DNA from: Pantoea endophytica
Lineage (GTDB): Bacteria; Pseudomonadota; Gammaproteobacteria; Enterobacterales; Enterobacteriaceae
Direction of reading: 5' to 3'
Assembly: GCF_002858935.1 (NCBI RefSeq)
Contig: NZ_PJRT01000025.1
Location: forward strand, 179,545 to 243,544
Length of the DNA: 64,000 nucleotides
This document shows positions 1 through 7,960 of this stretch, piece by piece (position 1 is the first letter of the stretch; every line of letters starts with the position of its first letter). The notes beneath the pieces are model-generated. The model saw only the letters and a program-made list of their open reading frames with translations. It did no database searches and was not told the DNA's origin. Both the position numbers and the translations under genes were made by a program.

Positions 1-2
1 AG

Positions 3-1055
3 AATATTCAGGCGTCACTGGCGATGGCCTCACCGGATCCAACGTTATTGCCGGATCTGCGTCGGGCGATGCTGGCGGGCATTGCGTCGCCGCAACTGAA
101 TAGTTATCAGCGTGAGGCGATTTCACCGCAATTGCAGGATGCCGTAACGCCACGTTGGCCCTATCCCGCCGAAGCCTGGTTGGCAACCGATGGCGGCTTC
201 GATGCCATGAACCTGATCGTGCAGACGTTGCTGTCACCGGGCGATCGTGTAGTGATCGAAGATCCTACCGCCACGCGATTACTGGATATTTTAGACAACA
301 TGGGTGCAGAAATTCTGCCGCTGCCCTGTGATGAGCAAGGTCCCATTCCCTCGGCGCTGATCACGCTGATGCAGAAATCTCCGGCGATGTTTATCTATCA
401 ACCGCGCACACATTCCGCCACCGGAAACAGCGTGAGCCAGCGTCGCAGTGCAGAGCTGGCGCGCGTGCTGGCAAACAGCAGCACCGTCATTGTCGAAGAT
501 GACGGCATTGGCGATCTGTCGCGCTACCCGGTGTTTAGCCTCGGCTTCCACTATCCCGAACGCGTGCTGCACGTGCACTCGTTTTCCAAAGCTTATGGGC
601 CGGATTTGCGGCTGGCGGTGTTATCAGGCACCGCAGAAATGGTGAAGCGCCTGCAAGCGTGGCGCAACTTTGGCGTGAGCTGGACCAGCCGTATTTTGCA
701 GGATGCCGTGGCGTGGATGCTCAATGATGAAGAGACTCAGCAGCGTATTCAGCAGGCTAAAGCCACCTATGCGCAGCGTCGCCAGCAGTTACTGGCCGCG
801 CTGGCGAAACGCGGTCTGGTGCTGGAAGAGCGCGATGGTTTGAGCGTATGGATTCCGGTGGAATCGGAGCAGTACGCGATGATCACGCTAGCCGCGCGCG
901 GTATCGCCGTGCTGCCCGGAGAACGCTGTAGCATAAGCAGCCGGCAGTTCATTCGCGTCAGCGCGGCGCTGCTGCCTGTTGCACAACTCGACAGCATCGC
1001 CGATGCCATCGTGATAGCCAGCGGACGCGAGCTCAATCTTAACCCAGAGCTTTAA
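3..1055 (+). CDS. MocR/GntR-type regulator, aminotransferase-like domain (5' end outside window)
   Basis: The frame is open from the window edge, so the gene begins upstream; the first internal ATG (24) is probably not its start. What is visible is a fold-type I aminotransferase domain of about 350 residues, with the PLP-lysine motif SFSKAYGPDLR and a late Arg-containing segment (QFIRVSAALL). The family usually joins an N-terminal GntR winged helix to this domain and acts as a PLP-responsive transcription factor. I infer that architecture, because the N-terminus is missing. A stand-alone aminotransferase is the alternative. Its last 17 bases overlap the convergent GNAT gene. Confidence 0.75.
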   Translation, partial: NIQASLAMASPDPTLLPDLRRAMLAGIASPQLNSYQREAISPQLQDAVTPRWPYPAEAWLATDGGFDAMNLIVQTLLSPGDRVVIEDPTATRLLDILDNMGAEILPLPCDEQGPIPSALITLMQKSPAMFIYQPRTHSATGNSVSQRRSAELARVLANSSTVIVEDDGIGDLSRYPVFSLGFHYPERVLHVHSFSKAYGPDLRLAVLSGTAEMVKRLQAWRNFGVSWTSRILQDAVAWMLNDEETQQRIQQAKATYAQRRQQLLAALAKRGLVLEERDGLSVWIPVESEQYAMITLAARGIAVLPGERCSISSRQFIRVSAALLPVAQLDSIADAIVIASGRELNLNPEL

Positions 1056-1464
1056 TGTGATAGCGCGGTGATTCCACATAGCCTTCACGCGCATAGAACT
1101 GGTTGGCTTTGAGGCGCGATGAATGGCAGTGCACTTCCATACGGTCGCAACCGCGTGACCGCGCCAGCTGTTCGGCGTGGTTCAATAACTGCTGCCCGCT
1201 GCCTTTGCTGCGCTCGCCTTCGGCAATACAGAAGTAGCTGATGCGCGCAAAATCGCCGGCCAATGCCAGCTGCGGAATAAAGTGCAACGAGAGAAAGCCC
1301 AGCACCTGATTGCCGTGTTCCGCGACCAACAACATTTCATCGGGATGATGAATAAGCTGCGCCAAACGTGTATCGATAAATCCTTCCGTCGCGCTATAAC
1401 CTAATTCGGTTAGCAACGCGCTCAATGCAAAACTGTCTTTTGCCTGTGCCTGACGTATGTTCAT
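1039..1464 (-). CDS. GNAT family N-acetyltransferase
   Basis: A 141-residue protein with the GNAT layout. It has an N-terminal MNIRQAQAKD strand and helix, a central beta strand (MLLVAEHGNQVLGFLSL), the acetyl-CoA pyrophosphate loop around ERSKGSGQQLL (residues about 83-94) and a C-terminal NQFYAREGYVE segment typical of the family. It probably transfers an acetyl group from acetyl-CoA to an amine; the substrate cannot be read from sequence. It runs convergently into the MocR-like gene. Its start faces the small-peptide gene at 1667 across about 200 bases. Confidence 0.85.
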   Translation of the reverse strand: MNIRQAQAKDSFALSALLTELGYSATEGFIDTRLAQLIHHPDEMLLVAEHGNQVLGFLSLHFIPQLALAGDFARISYFCIAEGERSKGSGQQLLNHAEQLARSRGCDRMEVHCHSSRLKANQFYAREGYVESPRYHIKALG

Positions 1465-1604
1465 CCTGCCTCCTCATTTTCCCTGAGCAGTTATATAGCG
1501 TTGCCGGACAAAAATCTGCAAGTAAGCATTGTTGTGGCTATGTTACGGAAGTTATCTGTGAGATGTGCCGCAGAATCTGCCTTGTCACGAGAATGTCATA
1601 ACGG

Positions 1605-1621
1605 CTTAAGGCTGGCTTAAT
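1605..1621 (+). promoter_or_regulatory. PmrA (BasR)-like box
   Basis: CTTAAG-N5-CTTAAT, matching the direct-repeat PmrA/BasR box (YTTAAK-N5-YTTAAK) with the expected 11-base periodicity. It ends 45 bases before the ATG of the small membrane peptide at 1667, a sensible place for an activator next to a -35 region. I cannot assign a confident -10. Binding by PmrA is inferred from the motif. Confidence 0.6.
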
Positions 1622-1666
1622 CTGGCATTGGCATGCTGAGGGAAATATCTTTCTAAGGCAGGCGAA

Positions 1667-1765
1667 ATGAAGAACCTTATTCCACGCACTTTCGATGAGT
1701 TAATGGCACTGAGCATCAGCATGCTTGCCTTAGCGAGCTGGATGATTATTTGGTGGCGAGCCTAA
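1667..1765 (+). CDS. 32-residue single-TM peptide, PmrR-like
   Basis: The ORF starts MKNLIPRTFDELMAL, continues with a hydrophobic helix (residues about 13-29) and ends IIWWRA. From memory, PmrR of E. coli and Salmonella is a PmrA-induced peptide of about 29 residues that binds the inner-membrane lipid A kinase LpxT and reduces its activity. Both begin MKN and share a pattern S-[VM]-L-x-x-x-S-[FW]-x-x-I-W in the helix. With the PmrA-like box upstream and pagP nearby, a role in lipid A control is plausible. A purine-rich stretch (AAGGCAGG) precedes the ATG, and a terminator follows the stop codon by 13 bases. Confidence 0.6.
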   Translation: MKNLIPRTFDELMALSISMLALASWMIIWWRA

Positions 1766-1778
1766 AAATGAATAAAAA

Positions 1779-1802
1779 AAACCCGCCAGAAGGCGGGTTT
1801 TC
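1779..1802. terminator. bidirectional intrinsic terminator (PmrR-like peptide / cspE)
   Basis: Nine-base stem AAACCCGCC / GGCGGGTTT around loop AGAA, with an A tract on the left and T run on the right, so it can end transcripts of both the small peptide gene and the convergent cspE. Confidence 0.85.
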
Positions 1803-1820
1803 AGAATTCGAACTGTTAAA

Positions 1821-2030
1821 TTACAGTGCGATAACGTTAGCAGCTGATGGGCCTTTAGCGCCGTCAGTGATTTCGAACTCAACGCGTTGACCTTCAGCCA
1901 GAGTTTTGAAACCGTTGCTGTTGATTGCAGAGAAGTGTACGAATACATCTTTGCTGCCATCTTCTGGAGTAATGAAACCGAAGCCTTTCGACTCATTAAA
2001 CCACTTTACGTTACCTTTGATCTTAGACAT
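1821..2030 (-). CDS. cspE: Cold-shock-like protein CspE
   Basis: A 69-residue OB-fold protein with RNP1 (KGFGFI) and RNP2 (VFVHF) motifs. It differs from the remembered E. coli CspE at only a few positions. It binds single-stranded RNA and DNA, acts as an RNA chaperone and can antiterminate transcription. A roughly 70-base or longer leader separates it from pagP upstream, the same neighbour as in E. coli. CspC is the only serious alternative; the pagP linkage favours CspE. Confidence 0.93.
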   Translation of the reverse strand: MSKIKGNVKWFNESKGFGFITPEDGSKDVFVHFSAINSNGFKTLAEGQRVEFEITDGAKGPSAANVIAL

Positions 2031-2180
2031 CTATATTACCTTTACATGAAAAAAGGACACTAAACTGTGTCGACGTCTAGTACAGCAATTGCGGTGACAT
2101 TTGTCCAGTGCGTTTTGATGAAAAAGTGATAAATATTGATTTTTTGCATGCCGATCACACTTTATGCGTGCCGCCAGCGC

Positions 2181-2753
2181 TTAAAACTCAAATCTCAGCC
2201 ATGCAAAGTAAACGTTGCCGTTATTGTAAGTGCCAGGAATATAAGTCATTTGGAAAGTGGCTGGACCATATCCAATTGATGCTAAAGGCAATATCAGCGG
2301 AACCGGGATGTAGCGCCAGTTATCCCGCGCCGTTACACCCGCCGTGTATCCGGCGCCCAAATGAAAGTTCTGATCGCTAAGCGGTCGCCAGGTCGCTTCC
2401 CAACCGTAACCGCCAATCGGCTCCCATTTATTGAAGGAGTCCTTGAACGCCATCAGGTACAAACCGTGCCAGTTACCTTTCTCATCCCAGCGCGAAACGC
2501 CCGCACCTGCGCCCCACGGGCGCTCGTTGTATTTATCGATGTGTTCATCGTCGTAAGTCCAACGGTTGTGCCAGGTAATCGCCGGCAGATAAAAATCATA
2601 ATTCTGCGGTTGCGACCAGGTTTGCGACACGTTATCGCTAAAGGTGTTCCAGCCTGATTTGATGGCTTGTGAAGTTGTTACCGCTGATGCCGAAAATGAG
2701 ACCGATGAGGTCAAAATGCAGCCTAACAAAACTGCAGAAAAGTGCCGATTCAC
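2181..2753 (-). CDS. pagP: Lipid A palmitoyltransferase PagP
   Basis: A 190-residue outer-membrane enzyme that moves palmitate from a phospholipid sn-1 position to lipid A. The first ~24 residues form a Sec signal peptide ending in ASA. The mature part shows PagP landmarks: an amphipathic N-terminal helix ([13 protein letters not shown]), the [21 protein letters not shown] segment with the catalytic His, and a C-terminal barrel strand ending FAWLRFEF. In relatives expression depends on PhoP/PhoQ. I see no clear PhoP box, only an inverted repeat about 100-120 bases upstream. Confidence 0.93.
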   Translation of the reverse strand: MNRHFSAVLLGCILTSSVSFSASAVTTSQAIKSGWNTFSDNVSQTWSQPQNYDFYLPAITWHNRWTYDDEHIDKYNERPWGAGAGVSRWDEKGNWHGLYLMAFKDSFNKWEPIGGYGWEATWRPLSDQNFHLGAGYTAGVTARDNWRYIPVPLILPLASIGYGPATFQMTYIPGTYNNGNVYFAWLRFEF

Positions 2754-3139
2754 AACGTAATTTCCTGTTAATTCATGCTGAAAAAATGCACTACCCTGAG
2801 GTAAATTTTTCAGATTCTTGTACGACGCATTCCTAAGTAATCGCCAAAAGGATATTAAACAACAGGCTTAATATCTCCAGGCTAATTCTCGGTTGACGGC
2901 GAATTTTACCTCATGCGGAACGTGAAATTGAAACGCCGGATAAACGGAAAGGTATTACTGAGGGATGTACACAAAGTGCAATCATGTTGTGATGATGACG
3001 GCAAGCAATGAGATAGCTTTCAGTGACTTAGTGTCAACTATTCACGCATGGAATAAATTAACAAAATTTATCAATTGAACTCGCCCGACGAATAAGATAA
3101 ATCTCGATACTCCAGGACGGAGATGGGGAAAAAACTGAC
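2754..3139. other. Intergenic region between pagP and a small zinc-ribbon gene
   Basis: About 386 bases without a convincing gene. It must hold the pagP promoter (minus strand) and that of the gene at 3140 (plus strand). The only structure I see is the inverted repeat at 2851-2875. The sequence near 3040-3110 is AT-rich. Confidence 0.6.
2851..2875. promoter_or_regulatory. Inverted repeat upstream of pagP, possible operator
   Basis: Perfect 8-base arms GATATTAA and TTAATATC separated by 9 bases, about 100-120 bases upstream of the pagP start. On the minus strand it contains TGTTTA, one half of a PhoP box, but the second half-site is poor. It may bind a dimeric regulator; identity unknown. Confidence 0.35.
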
Positions 3140-3325
3140 ATGACTATTCGTTGTAGCCGCTGCGGTTGCACTAAATTTTTTTACACCTTAACGGACTGCA
3201 AACAGGTCGATGCAATAAATCATCATGGCGCCTGCTGCGCACAATGTCAGAAACCGTTGACGCTGGGCGATCTTATCCTGCCGATTGCGTCTTTTAATGA
3301 CAGCGAAAAATCCTATGCTGAATAA
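3140..3325 (+). CDS. Small zinc-ribbon protein
   Basis: A 61-residue protein with two cysteine knuckles, CSRCGC near the N-terminus and CCAQC around residue 33, the layout of a treble-clef or ribbon zinc site. There is no signal peptide and no membrane segment, so it should be cytoplasmic. A purine-rich GGAGATGGGG lies upstream but the spacing to the ATG is loose. A terminator hairpin follows the stop. I do not recognise the family; function unknown. Confidence 0.6.
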   Translation: MTIRCSRCGCTKFFYTLTDCKQVDAINHHGACCAQCQKPLTLGDLILPIASFNDSEKSYAE

Positions 3326-3331
3326 AAAATT

Positions 3332-3351
3332 CAGGCACCCGCAGGTGCCTG
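3332..3351. terminator. Bidirectional hairpin terminator
   Basis: CAGGCACC-CGCA-GGTGCCTG, an 8-base stem. On the minus strand it is followed by AATTTTTTA, making a good terminator for yohP. On the plus strand it closes the zinc-ribbon gene with GTTGTTG after it. Confidence 0.8.
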
Positions 3352-3357
3352 TTGTTG

Positions 3358-3441
3358 TCAGAAAATCAGTTTAAAGACGCCTGTTAGTGTCAGTAACCCA
3401 ACGATGAAGATGATGGCGATGACCCACAGAATTATTTTCAT
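3358..3441 (-). CDS. yohP: 27-residue membrane protein YohP
   Basis: Reads MKIILWVIAIIFIVGLLTLT followed by GVFKLIF. E. coli YohP, as I remember it, is also 27 residues, starts MKIILW and ends TGVFKMIF, so this is a clear homologue. YohP is a small inner-membrane protein used as a model for post-translational, SRP-assisted insertion; its physiological role is unclear. A strong Shine-Dalgarno (GGAG, in AAGGAGCGAACA) precedes the ATG, and the shared terminator follows. It is too short for most gene callers. Confidence 0.88.
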   Translation of the reverse strand: MKIILWVIAIIFIVGLLTLTGVFKLIF

Positions 3442-3700
3442 TGTTCGCTCCTTCAAGTATGAAAAATAACGTGTCTGCTTACCAGTATAGATGATCATTC
3501 TGCTTTCGCTGGGCGCTGCGAGAGTGGTCACAACCCTTTGCTATCGTTTCGCTTAATGCCGATTGAATTCTGCGAGACGGGTCGCAGCCTGCGATTTTCC
3601 CTCTCCTTGATTCCGCACTCAGCGCCTGTCGACAGTCTAAACTTATAGCGCCTGAAGAGGCCTCGATTGTTATCAATGCCGACGTAACAAGGAGATTCTT

Positions 3701-3946
3701 ATGAGCACGATTAATACCAGCATGGGGCGTTATAGCCTTAAGGCAAAGGATTACGGCAACCACATCAGCGGCAGTATTGCGATTAATGATGAAGGTGGCA
3801 CGCAACTCACCCTGCAGGAGTTTGAAGAGCACTATCTTGACGATGTCGTCAACAATGTCATTTATCCGATCACTGGCGGAAACCGTGAAATTACCCGCGC
3901 GCTGCGCGATCAGATGGTCAAAGCAGGCTTTGAACAGCCGCACTGA
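3701..3946 (+). CDS. Hypothetical 81-residue protein
   Basis: A small soluble protein starting MSTINTSMGRY, preceded by a good ribosome site (AAGGAG, 7 bases before the ATG). It reads as one compact domain with a beta-rich first half (YSLKAKDYGNHISGSIAIND) and a helical second half. It resembles small enterobacterial proteins of unknown function, but I cannot name a family. An opposite-strand ORF covering the same bases has no ribosome site and was not taken. Confidence 0.6.
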   Translation: MSTINTSMGRYSLKAKDYGNHISGSIAINDEGGTQLTLQEFEEHYLDDVVNNVIYPITGGNREITRALRDQMVKAGFEQPH

Positions 3947-4052
3947 GTTTTTGGGCCACACGTTGTGGCCCTTTACTTCTTATCATTGACTTGCGGTTAT
4001 TACTGGTTTCAGCACAGGATGCATGATTGTTCATGATAAGGAGATTGACCGT

Positions 4053-5135
4053 ATGAGTACTCTGCATCTTATTCCCCCTTCTCGCCTTCATCAGTTTGTT
4101 CAAGCCATTTGGTTACATGCTGGCAGCAGCGCCGAAGAAGCGCGCCTGGTCGCCGACCATTTGGTGGCCGCGAATCTGGCGGGTCACGATTCACACGGCG
4201 TTGGCATGATTCCGAGCTACATGAAATCGCTGGCACAGGGCTTTTTGCAACTCAACCAACATGCCAGCGTTGCAAAAGACGCCGGCGCGGTGCTGACGCT
4301 GCACGGGCACCACGGTTTTGGTCAGGTCGCGGCCTTTGAGGCGATGCAACTCGGTATTGAGCGCGCAGCCAGGTTAGGTATTGCGGCGGTTGGTTTACAC
4401 CATTCGCACCACATTGGTCGCATCGGCCATTGGGCAGAACAGTGTGCGGCCGCCGGTTTTGTCTCGTTCCATTTTGTTAACGTGATGGGCGATCCGATGG
4501 TCGCGCCGTTTAACGGTAGCGATCGTCGTTTTGGCACTAATCCTTTTTGCGCCATTTTCCCGCGCCCCAATGCCAAACCACTGCTGCTCGATTTCGCCAC
4601 CAGCGGCATCGCCTTTGGTAAAACGCGAGTAGCGTGGAATAAAGAGCAGCAGGTCGCGCCAGGTTATCTGATTGATCATCACGGCCAGCCGACCACCGAG
4701 CCAGGCGTGATGCACCAGGCGCCGTATGGTTCACTGATGCCGTTTGGTCTGCACAAAGGCTATGCGCTGGCAACCATGTGTGAAATTCTCGGCGGCGCGC
4801 TGTCCGGCGGACGCACCACACATGATGAGACGCTGGTCACCAGCCACGATGCCATTTTCAACTGCATGACCACCATCATCGTGAATCCGGATGCGTTCGA
4901 TGCGCCTGCGATGCAGGAAGAAGCGGAATCATTCCTGGATTGGGTGAAACAGTCGCCGCAAAGTGGCGATGCACCGATTCAGGTGCCCGGCGAGTGGGAA
5001 GAGCAAAACCGCGTGGCACGTGAACGCGATGGCATTCCACTCGACAGCAACAGCTGGGAGCAAATCTGTGACGCGGCGTTACAAGCGGGAATGCCGCAAG
5101 AGGAACTCGCGGCGTTCCGCGCCTTAACGCAGTAA
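4053..5135 (+). CDS. hcxB: Hydroxycarboxylate dehydrogenase HcxB (YbiC), malate/lactate dehydrogenase family
   Basis: About 360 residues, starting at ATG 4053 with AAGGAG 10 bases upstream; an in-frame ATG at 4023 has no such site. The protein follows E. coli HcxB/YbiC along its length: NLAGHDSHGVGMIPSY near the N-terminus with the active-site His, the cofactor-binding DRRFGTNPFCAIFPR, LLLDFATSGIAFGKTRV and HKGYALATMCEILGGALSGG. The family is the type-2 malate/L-lactate dehydrogenases, NAD(P)-dependent oxidoreductases of 2-hydroxy acids, and not Rossmann-type LDH. It is convergent with gntT. Confidence 0.92.
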   Translation: MSTLHLIPPSRLHQFVQAIWLHAGSSAEEARLVADHLVAANLAGHDSHGVGMIPSYMKSLAQGFLQLNQHASVAKDAGAVLTLHGHHGFGQVAAFEAMQLGIERAARLGIAAVGLHHSHHIGRIGHWAEQCAAAGFVSFHFVNVMGDPMVAPFNGSDRRFGTNPFCAIFPRPNAKPLLLDFATSGIAFGKTRVAWNKEQQVAPGYLIDHHGQPTTEPGVMHQAPYGSLMPFGLHKGYALATMCEILGGALSGGRTTHDETLVTSHDAIFNCMTTIIVNPDAFDAPAMQEEAESFLDWVKQSPQSGDAPIQVPGEWEEQNRVARERDGIPLDSNSWEQICDAALQAGMPQEELAAFRALTQ

Positions 5136-5144
5136 ACCGCAAGC

Positions 5145-5167
5145 GGCTGAGGCGCAGTGCCTCAGCC
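5145..5167. terminator. Hairpin between hcxB and gntT
   Basis: Nine-base stem GGCTGAGGC / GCCTCAGCC with a 5-base loop, in the 39-base gap between the two convergent stops. There is no T tract, so it is a weak or structure-only terminator. Confidence 0.55.
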
Positions 5168-5174
5168 TTGATGC

Positions 5175-6491
5175 TTAGATGACGTTGGCGAGCAGTAAGC
5201 AACCCAGCAAACCGCACACCGAAATAATGGTTTCCAGCGCCGACCATGAGCGGAAAGTTTCGCCGATGGTCAGGTTGAAATACTCCTTAAACAGCCAGAA
5301 GCCCGGATCGTTGACGTGAGAGAAAATCACGCTGCCGGAGCCGACCGCAATCACCATCAGTTCCGGACTGGCGCCGCTGGTGATGATCAACGGTGCGACA
5401 ATCCCGCCTGCCGTAATCGCCGCCACGGTAGCGGAACCCAGCGCAATACGCAGCACCGCAGCAATCGACCACGCCATGAAGATCGGCGACAGATTGGTTT
5501 CATGCATCATGCTGGCGATATATTTATCGACGCCGCTGTCCACCAGCACCTGTTTGAACGCCCCGCCACCACCAATCACTAACAGCATCATGGCGATGAT
5601 CTTGATCGAATCGGTGATGGTGCCCATCACGTCATCCATGCTGCGGCCACGGTTGAGACCAAAGGTGAAGATGGCAATCAGCACGGCAATCAAGGTTGCC
5701 ATAATGGGGTCACCAAAGAACTCGGCATACGGCAACAACACGTGACCTTTCGGCAGCAGCATCTCCGCCACCGCGCGCAACGCCATCAGCACCACCGGCA
5801 CCAATGCCGTCCAGACGCTGACGCCAAAGCCAGGCATCTCCGCTTCGGTAAAGGTTTTCGGGTTCCACAAGCCTTCCGGGATCGGCTTATCAATGCCTTT
5901 CAGGAAGCGCGCATAAACCGGACCGGCAAGAATAACGGTTGGAATCCCCAGCAGCGTTCCGTACAGCAACGTTTTACCCATATCGGCGTTAAACAGCGTG
6001 GCGATCGCAGTTGGGCCCGGATGCGGTGGCAGGAAACCGTGTGTGACCGAGAGCGCGGCCGCCATCGGCACACCCACGTACAGCAGCGGTACGCGCGCGG
6101 AGGCGGCGATGCTGAACACCAACGGCAGCATCAGCACAAAGCCCACTTCGTAGAACAGCGCAAAGCCGACGGTGAAGCCGGTCAGCACCAGCGCCCACTG
6201 AATATGCTTCTCACCAAATTTAGCGATTAACGTGGTGGCGATTCGCTGCGCCCCGCCGCAATCCGCCAGCAGTTTACCCAGCATCGCGCCGAAGCCCATG
6301 ATCAGCGCGAGGCTGCCCAACGTGCCGCCGACGCCGGTTTTAATCGAAACGATAACTTTGTTGACCGGCATGCCCTGCATCATGCCAACGGCCAGCGCCA
6401 CCAGAATCAGCGCAATAAATCCGTTCAGTTTGAAACGAATCATCAGCAACAGCAGTAACGCTACGCCAATCGCCACATAGAGTAATGGCAT
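5175..6491 (-). CDS. gntT: High-affinity gluconate permease GntT (GntP family)
   Basis: A 438-residue protein of about 12 TM segments, the exact length of E. coli GntT and matching it along its full length as remembered. Family signatures include SLALIMGFGAMLGKLLADCGGAQRIA (residues about 58-83), THGFLPPHPGPTAIA and GSGSVIFSHVNDPGFWLFKEYF. It imports D-gluconate with protons. The start MPLLYVAIG has GGAG upstream; the frame extends 65 codons further without support. Two GntR-like operators lie about 110-140 bases upstream, so repression by GntR relieved by gluconate is expected. Confidence 0.93.
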   Translation of the reverse strand: MPLLYVAIGVALLLLLMIRFKLNGFIALILVALAVGMMQGMPVNKVIVSIKTGVGGTLGSLALIMGFGAMLGKLLADCGGAQRIATTLIAKFGEKHIQWALVLTGFTVGFALFYEVGFVLMLPLVFSIAASARVPLLYVGVPMAAALSVTHGFLPPHPGPTAIATLFNADMGKTLLYGTLLGIPTVILAGPVYARFLKGIDKPIPEGLWNPKTFTEAEMPGFGVSVWTALVPVVLMALRAVAEMLLPKGHVLLPYAEFFGDPIMATLIAVLIAIFTFGLNRGRSMDDVMGTITDSIKIIAMMLLVIGGGGAFKQVLVDSGVDKYIASMMHETNLSPIFMAWSIAAVLRIALGSATVAAITAGGIVAPLIITSGASPELMVIAVGSGSVIFSHVNDPGFWLFKEYFNLTIGETFRSWSALETIISVCGLLGCLLLANVI

Positions 6492-6601
6492 AATTTTTCT
6501 CCACTTTTGCGCACGGTAAGTTACCGGCAGCGGTTTATTTTGGTTATCCCAGAGGACATGAGAATCAACAACGTGCACCACAGTAAACATCCTGCTGAGC
6601 A

Positions 6602-6631
6602 ATGTTACGGGTATCATGTTAAGGGTAACAT
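6602..6631. promoter_or_regulatory. Two overlapping GntR operators
   Basis: Site 1 is ATGTTACGGGTATCAT (6602-6617). Site 2 is ATGTTAAGGGTAACAT (6616-6631). Read on the minus strand they are ATGATACCCGTAACAT and ATGTTACCCTTAACAT, agreeing closely with the GntR operators of E. coli gntT. They sit between gntT and the divergent alcohol dehydrogenase and could control both. Confidence 0.85.
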
Positions 6632-6780
6632 TGCGTACAAAGCACCTGGCGCCGCAGCGGAATTTCTGTTTTGCGAAGGTGATCAACTTTTTGCCAGCGG
6701 GTTATCAGAATGTTTGCAGCGGGAGTGTCATGGCTTATGGTTACACTTAGGTCTTTGAGCCAAACAAGAAGGACGTGCAG

Positions 6781-7926
6781 GTGAGTGAGAATCTGATCGA
6801 GTTGTACAGTAATCAACAAACCCTGTTTGGGCGCGGCAGCATTGACCAACTGATTCCGCTGCTGGCGGCCAATACCCAGCCGACGCTGCTGTTTTGCGGC
6901 CGCTCATTCCTGAATGGTCCGGCCTGGACGCGCTTAGGTGCCGCGCTCAACGATCACATCATCGGTTACGAGATTGTCAGCCATGAAGCCTCGCCAGATG
7001 AGATTGATGGCTGGGTGCGACGCTGGCGCGGCCATGTTGATCGCGTGGTGGCGATTGGTGGCGGCAGCGTGCTGGATGCGGCTAAAGCCTTTAGCGCGAT
7101 GATGCAGCACCCGCTGAATACCGCGCGCTATCTGGAGAAAGTCGGTGATACGCCAGTGCAAGCGGTGACCTTGCCGCTGATCGCCATTCCCACCACGGCC
7201 GGCACCGGCAGCGAAGCCACGCAGAACGCAGTGGTGACCGATCAGCAGCATATTCAGGTCAAAGCGTCGCTGCGCCATCCGGTGTTTGTGCCGCAGGTCG
7301 CAATTCTCGATCCTGATCTGCTAAAAGGCGCGCCCGACAGCGTGCTGGCAACCTGCGCCATCGATGCCTTCACCCATCTTTTCGAAGCCTATCTGTCGCG
7401 CAAAGGCAATTTGTTCACCCAGCAAACTGCGCTTAATGGGCTGCGACTGTTCTTCCAGGCCTGGCCAGATTTAAACCGTGACGACGAGCGTGGAGATGCC
7501 GCGCGCGAAGCGATGATGATGGCGTCATGGTTGGGTGGCGTGTGTCTGAGCAGCGCCGGATTGGGCGTGATCCACGGCATTGCCGGTGAGTTAGGGGCGA
7601 TCAAGCCGTTCCATCACGGCGAAGTGTGCGGACGTTTACTGTTCCCGTTCCTCGAGGTGCTGGCAGAAACCGAGCATGCTGAACAGCAACGTTTGATGGC
7701 GCAGTTCGGCCAACAGCTGCTGCCGGACGATCCCGCGCCGCCCGCGCTGGCGTTGAAAGCCTGGATCCAGCAGCAGGCGATCGTGCCGTTCTGGTTAGAG
7801 GGCCCAACGCTGTCAGCCACCGACGTTGACTGGATTGTGTCACGCGCCAACAGCAAAAACGGCTGGGTCAGCTACGATGCACCGACGTTAACCGAGATGA
7901 TCGCCGCCGCCTGGCGCATCGTCTAA
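6781..7926 (+). CDS. Iron-containing alcohol dehydrogenase
   Basis: A 381-residue group III dehydrogenase. The N-terminal dinucleotide site has GGGSVLDAAKAF and IPTTAGTGSEATQNAVV. Metal ligands are expected in CAIDAFTHLFEAYLS (Asp, His) and GVIHGIAGELGAIKPFHHGEVCG (two His). I take GTG 6781 as start because AGAAGGA lies 7 bases upstream; GTG 6775 is too close to it. Substrate unknown. Its divergent placement over the GntR operators suggests a role with gluconate or related sugar acids, which is inference. A strong terminator follows. Confidence 0.85.
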   Translation: MSENLIELYSNQQTLFGRGSIDQLIPLLAANTQPTLLFCGRSFLNGPAWTRLGAALNDHIIGYEIVSHEASPDEIDGWVRRWRGHVDRVVAIGGGSVLDAAKAFSAMMQHPLNTARYLEKVGDTPVQAVTLPLIAIPTTAGTGSEATQNAVVTDQQHIQVKASLRHPVFVPQVAILDPDLLKGAPDSVLATCAIDAFTHLFEAYLSRKGNLFTQQTALNGLRLFFQAWPDLNRDDERGDAAREAMMMASWLGGVCLSSAGLGVIHGIAGELGAIKPFHHGEVCGRLLFPFLEVLAETEHAEQQRLMAQFGQQLLPDDPAPPALALKAWIQQQAIVPFWLEGPTLSATDVDWIVSRANSKNGWVSYDAPTLTEMIAAAWRIV

Positions 7927-7933
7927 ATGATAA

Positions 7934-7960
7934 CGGGCAGCCGACGCTGCCCGATTTTTT
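7934..7960 (+). terminator. Intrinsic terminator of the alcohol dehydrogenase gene
   Basis: Stem CGGGCAGC / GCTGCCCG with loop CGAC, followed by TTTTTT. It overlaps the stop codon of the convergent chemoreceptor gene by two bases. Confidence 0.9.

Noticed and set aside
1821..1996. Alternative overlapping minus-strand frame at cspE (1730-1996)
   Set aside because: It is a frame-shifted reading of cspE.
2108..2657. Two plus-strand ORFs opposite pagP
   Set aside because: Shadows of pagP without supporting signals.
3479..3961. 160-codon minus-strand ORF opposite the gene at 3701
   Set aside because: No ribosome site and no recognisable domain; the plus-strand gene at 3701 has AAGGAG and better protein composition.
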